DNA of 44,158 nucleotides from Caldifarciminota bacterium. Its GTDB lineage: Bacteria > Hydrothermota > Hydrothermia > LBFQ01. Numbering within the stretch: the stretch's first letter is position 1; the number at the start of each line of letters is the position of its first letter. Under the pieces are notes generated by a model. It did not search any database and was not told where the DNA came from. It saw only the letters and a list, made by a program, of their open reading frames with translations. The position numbers and the translations under genes are program-made. The DNA lies in contig JALWZG010000083.1 in assembly GCA_027002825.1 (NCBI GenBank), positions 1-44,158 on the forward strand, written 5' to 3'. Positions 41,250 through 44,158 of this stretch are shown piece by piece.

Positions 41250-42875
41250 ATGAGGAGGTTTTTGGGGTACTGCGTCGGGGTTTTGAGGCCCGATGAGTTT
41301 ACCTTTACGAGTACGGCGCCGCCAAGGCTGGGCGAGTTTGTCATAGCATCTTACAGGGATGGGGAAAAGGACTTTGAGGTTTTGGGAATCGTCAGCAGAA
41401 TAGAGAGGTTTGACAGGTTCTTGCACGCGGACAACTACCCGGAACACGTTGAAACCATACGCAAGATCTCACCCGTAAAGGGGGTTTTCAAAACGAGGGT
41501 GACCGTCCTCGGGGAACTTGGGCATGACGGTAGCCTGAAGAGGTTGAAGTACCCACCCATGCCGGGCGCCCCCGTTTTCTCCGCCCCTGCGAGCGTCCTG
41601 AAGAGGGTTTTCGGAAATCCGGATGATATCAGAACGGCCAAGATAGGCACGCTTCTGACGTCCGAGAGCGTTGAGGTGGGCGTGGACATAAACCAGATAG
41701 TCTCCCGTCATCTCGCCGTTCTGGCCGTTACTGGAGGGGGGAAGTCCAACGCCGTCTCAGTCCTCTTGGAGGAAATGGCGAAGAAGAGGATAACGGCCCT
41801 GATAGTGGACGTCCACGGTGAGTACGTTGACGCGGACTTTTATGGTCCGAACGGTGAGAGGATCACAAATCCCATAGACGTCAGAATAGACCTGACACAG
41901 CTCTCTGCGAGCGACATAGCCACCATTTCCGGTATTGACTTTGAGAGGAGCAACCGGCAGTACTACGTCCTGATGGAGGTGGTGGATAGGCTGAAAGAGG
42001 CCCGAAAAGGCGTGGTGATAAGCGATGTGATGGATATAAACCCCTTTGAAGAGGGACTTCCCTCAGGTCCACCTTTTATAGAGCATATCATATGTGTCCT
42101 GCGCGCCCTCATAAGGCGTAAGAGCAGTAAAGCTTGGGACGAGGGGATCAGGTGTGGTTCTCTGAGCGTAGAGGATCTTGAGAGACACTTCGGGGATTTC
42201 GTTGATGTGGTTGAGAAACAGGAGCTCATAGGAACGTACATCCGTCTCGTCAACCTAAAGGGTAAGCTCGGAGAAAGGCTCAAGGACAACGCCACGCCGA
42301 TAGTGGATATAATAGGCGGTGTGGGTCTGGGGAAGATCAACGTCCTCGATCTCAGGGGGTTTGACTATGAGGCTATGGACGTAGTCGTATCCCACACCCT
42401 GCTCTCAATCCTCAAGGAGAGGAAGAGGTACGTCCAGACACGTCAGGGAAAGCTGCCCTTGCCCGTTTTGGTGGTCATAGAGGAGGCCCACATCTTCGCT
42501 CCAAAGGGTGTTTCCACGAAGACCAAATACGCCCTCTCAAAGGTCGCCAGGGAGGCGAGGAAGTTCGGCGTGGGTTTGGCCCTGGTCAGTCAGAGACCCA
42601 AAGGTTTGGATGAGAACGTCCTCTCACAGATGAACAACTGGATAATACTGCGTATAGTTGAACCTGAGGATCAGAGACACGTTCAGAGGGCATCCGAGAC
42701 CCTCAGCGCCGATCTCCTGCAGTACTTACCCTCCTTGAACCCCGGAGAGGCGATTCTCATAGGCCCATTTGTAAAGGTCCCCCTCCTGGTGAAGTTCAGA
42801 CTATCACAGGCCAGAAAGGCCGGTCATGATATTGACGTGGTGGGGGAGTCTTTGAGGTTCTTCCAGGGTAATTGA
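41250..42875 (+). CDS. herA: HerA-like hexameric ATPase
   Basis: A 541-residue HerA/FtsK-superfamily ATPase. An N-terminal HAS-barrel-like domain (about 1-150) precedes Walker A TGGGKSN (161-167) and DVHGEY near 182. Walker B LVVIEEAH is around 408-415, and RKFGVGLALVSQRP is a sensor segment. In archaea HerA acts with the nuclease NurA and with Mre11-Rad50 to resect DNA ends; bacterial HerA relatives also occur in defence systems. No NurA, Mre11, Rad50, SIR2 or other defence nuclease gene is present nearby, so the partner is unknown. It overlaps the RodA gene by 4 bases (TTGA). Confidence 0.88.
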   Translation: MRRFLGYCVGVLRPDEFTFTSTAPPRLGEFVIASYRDGEKDFEVLGIVSRIERFDRFLHADNYPEHVETIRKISPVKGVFKTRVTVLGELGHDGSLKRLKYPPMPGAPVFSAPASVLKRVFGNPDDIRTAKIGTLLTSESVEVGVDINQIVSRHLAVLAVTGGGKSNAVSVLLEEMAKKRITALIVDVHGEYVDADFYGPNGERITNPIDVRIDLTQLSASDIATISGIDFERSNRQYYVLMEVVDRLKEARKGVVISDVMDINPFEEGLPSGPPFIEHIICVLRALIRRKSSKAWDEGIRCGSLSVEDLERHFGDFVDVVEKQELIGTYIRLVNLKGKLGERLKDNATPIVDIIGGVGLGKINVLDLRGFDYEAMDVVVSHTLLSILKERKRYVQTRQGKLPLPVLVVIEEAHIFAPKGVSTKTKYALSKVAREARKFGVGLALVSQRPKGLDENVLSQMNNWIILRIVEPEDQRHVQRASETLSADLLQYLPSLNPGEAILIGPFVKVPLLVKFRLSQARKAGHDIDVVGESLRFFQGN

Positions 42876-44008
42876 GGGGGTTTAAACTTCCTTTTTTCCT
42901 GGCCCTCACGCTGTCGCTGGTGGGGGTTTTGAGCCTCTTGCCGGACATATCCCTTTCCCTGAAACAGCTTTTCTTCGGGTTCACGGGTGTTTCCCTTTTC
43001 TTTTACATCTCCCGTTTCAACATAAGGGCTATTGCCAACCTCTCAAAACCCTTTTACTGGATAACAGTACTGCTTCTCGTCCTTGTCCTCCTGATAGGCG
43101 AGGGTGAAGGTGTCAGGAGGTGGATTGACCTGGGACCGGTCAACCTCCAGCCCTCCGAGATCGCAAAGGTTTCCGTTCCCCTATACCTGATGGGTGTGAG
43201 GGGAAACTTGAAGAAGCTCATGGCGGGGATGCTACCGTGGTTTTTGATCCTCGTCGAACCGGACCTGGCGACGAGCAGCGTTGTCCTCCTCCTGACCCTT
43301 TATGTGATCTTCATAACCGCCCGCGACCTCAAGATCGTCCTCTTCCTTTTCTCCGTTATCATTACACCCGTTGTTTCCTTCTGGAAATGGACGTACGCCG
43401 CCTTTCTGGCGGCCGTCTCGGTTTCCCTCCTCCTTCTGCGGGCCTCTATGGGGTGGATGATGGCGGTTTTGGGGACGGTTATGCTCATAGGTCTGTCAAC
43501 ACCTGTGCTTTGGGAGAAAGGACTTAAGGAGTACCAGAGGAAAAGGATCCTGGCCCTCCTAAACCCCACGGAAAGCCGGGAGGTTTTGTGGCAATCCTAT
43601 CAGTCAAAGGTAACCCTCGCGAACGCCAGACCTTTCGGGAAGGGTATAAGCGGTTCCACACAGAAGAATTACGGTTTCCTTCCGGCATCCCACACGGATT
43701 TCGTCTTCGCCGCGTTCGTTGAGGTTTACGGTTATATCGCCGGGTTTCTCCTCATAGTTCTGTTGTACGCCCTGCCGTTGCTCCTTTTGAAGCTCTCCTT
43801 TAGCGGAGATGTGTACGCGAGGAACGTCCTCTCAACCGCGGCCGTCTTTTTCGCATATCAGACCTCGGTCAACCTGTTTTCGGTTATGGGTTTGCTCCCC
43901 ATAGCGGGTATACCCCTGCCCTTTGTATCCTACGGTGGAAGCCATCTGCTGACGGAATGGCTGTGGCTCGCCCTCGCCTACAGCGCCCACAGGTGGAGAC
44001 TTGAATGA
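42872..44008 (+). CDS. RodA/FtsW-type peptidoglycan polymerase
   Basis: A 378-residue SEDS membrane protein with about 10 membrane segments. Signatures: GVRRWIDLGPVNLQPSEIAKVS near 99-120, EPDLATS with the catalytic-type Asp, SHTDFVFAAFVEVYGY and the C-terminal LLPIAGIPLPFVSYGGSHL. SEDS proteins polymerise lipid II into glycan strands with a partner penicillin-binding protein. RodA is favoured over FtsW by the compact form, without certainty. The TTG start overlaps the HerA stop. A penicillin-binding protein is not in the window. Confidence 0.93.
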   Translation: MRGFKLPFFLALTLSLVGVLSLLPDISLSLKQLFFGFTGVSLFFYISRFNIRAIANLSKPFYWITVLLLVLVLLIGEGEGVRRWIDLGPVNLQPSEIAKVSVPLYLMGVRGNLKKLMAGMLPWFLILVEPDLATSSVVLLLTLYVIFITARDLKIVLFLFSVIITPVVSFWKWTYAAFLAAVSVSLLLLRASMGWMMAVLGTVMLIGLSTPVLWEKGLKEYQRKRILALLNPTESREVLWQSYQSKVTLANARPFGKGISGSTQKNYGFLPASHTDFVFAAFVEVYGYIAGFLLIVLLYALPLLLLKLSFSGDVYARNVLSTAAVFFAYQTSVNLFSVMGLLPIAGIPLPFVSYGGSHLLTEWLWLALAYSAHRWRLE

Positions 44009-44046
44009 TGGGACGAATCTTCGGTTAAAATATCCGTTTTCACCCG

Positions 44047-44061
44047 TAAAATTGTAAGATT
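44047..44061 (+). promoter_or_regulatory. -10 box before the last gene
   Basis: TAAAAT (44047-44052) is 9 bases before an ATG at 44062. A second TAAAAT lies at about 44028. Both are in the 53-base gap after the RodA gene. Confidence 0.45.
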
Positions 44062-44158
44062 ATGGATTGGAAAGGGAAGCCCGTTAGCAAAGGCTTGGAA
44101 AACTACCTGAAGAAGGCACGGGAGCTTGCGAAGAGGAGGGGGGAGTTTTACGCCGACA
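44062..44158 (+). CDS. Start of an unknown protein, cut by window edge
   Basis: An ATG opens a frame of 32 codons that runs off the window. The visible part is hydrophilic and basic: MDWKGKPVSKGLENYLKKA, then ELAKRRGEFYAD. I cannot assign a family from so little. The start-proximal -10 box supports it as a real gene. Confidence 0.5.
   Translation, partial: MDWKGKPVSKGLENYLKKARELAKRRGEFYAD

Noticed and set aside
40908-42875. A possible defence system built on the HerA-like ATPase.
   Set aside because: No SIR2, nuclease or other effector lies beside it, and the neighbours are a lipoprotein and a wall polymerase.

Overview
The window is chromosomal DNA from a bacterium, dense with housekeeping genes. 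It has no insertion sequences, phage genes, CRISPR arrays or rRNA genes. Several traits suggest a thermophile from an uncultured, FCB-like lineage (WOR-3/Stahlbacteria or Hydrothermae-type). Arginine is mostly AGG and isoleucine mostly ATA, coding strands are purine-rich, and genes overlap tightly. NusG carries a domain insertion of the Thermotoga/Aquifex kind, there is an archaeal-type GGGP synthase, and four exported proteins end in a sorting tail like that of type IX secretion cargo. The taxon is an inference; no 16S gene is present.

Left part (1-8775, minus strand): a SpoIID/LytB-domain protein cut by the window edge, a TPR protein and a secreted protein with a sorting tail form one operon. 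Next come tsf, rpsB, rpsI and rplM, read from a promoter upstream of rplM, then a DegT-type aminotransferase and thiI. Centre-left (8903-13561, plus strand): a small lipoprotein, a lone indolepyruvate oxidoreductase beta subunit, the map-infA-ricT-polyprenyl synthase operon, and an MDR-family oxidoreductase.

Middle (13562-22782): recJ, an FG-GAP secreted protein, lepB, a secreted M1 peptidase, fmt with a small membrane protein, a cation/proton antiporter and hpt, with several divergent promoter pairs. The core block (22831-35165) is tRNA-Trp, rpmG, secE, nusG, rplK, rplA, rplJ, rplL, rpoB and rpoC. It ends in a textbook terminator, with an internal hairpin before rpoB.

Right part: a nuoN-GGGP synthase pair, a lipoprotein-subtilase pair and a sodium:solute symporter on the minus strand; then a lipoprotein, a HerA-like ATPase, a RodA-like protein and the start of an unknown gene on the plus strand.

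The most striking global signal is at transcription-unit starts. About sixteen first genes have a TANNNT -10 box (TATAAT, TAGAAT, TAAAAT) 6-9 bases (once 11) before the start codon and no Shine-Dalgarno sequence. This implies widespread leaderless mRNAs, including some with TTG or GTG starts. Shine-Dalgarno sites appear mainly inside operons and before rplM and the FG-GAP gene. Other points of interest are a roughly 125-residue extra segment near the N-terminus of RpoB, a tRNA whose 3' end lies three bases before the rpmG start codon, and a replaced catalytic asparagine in Fmt.
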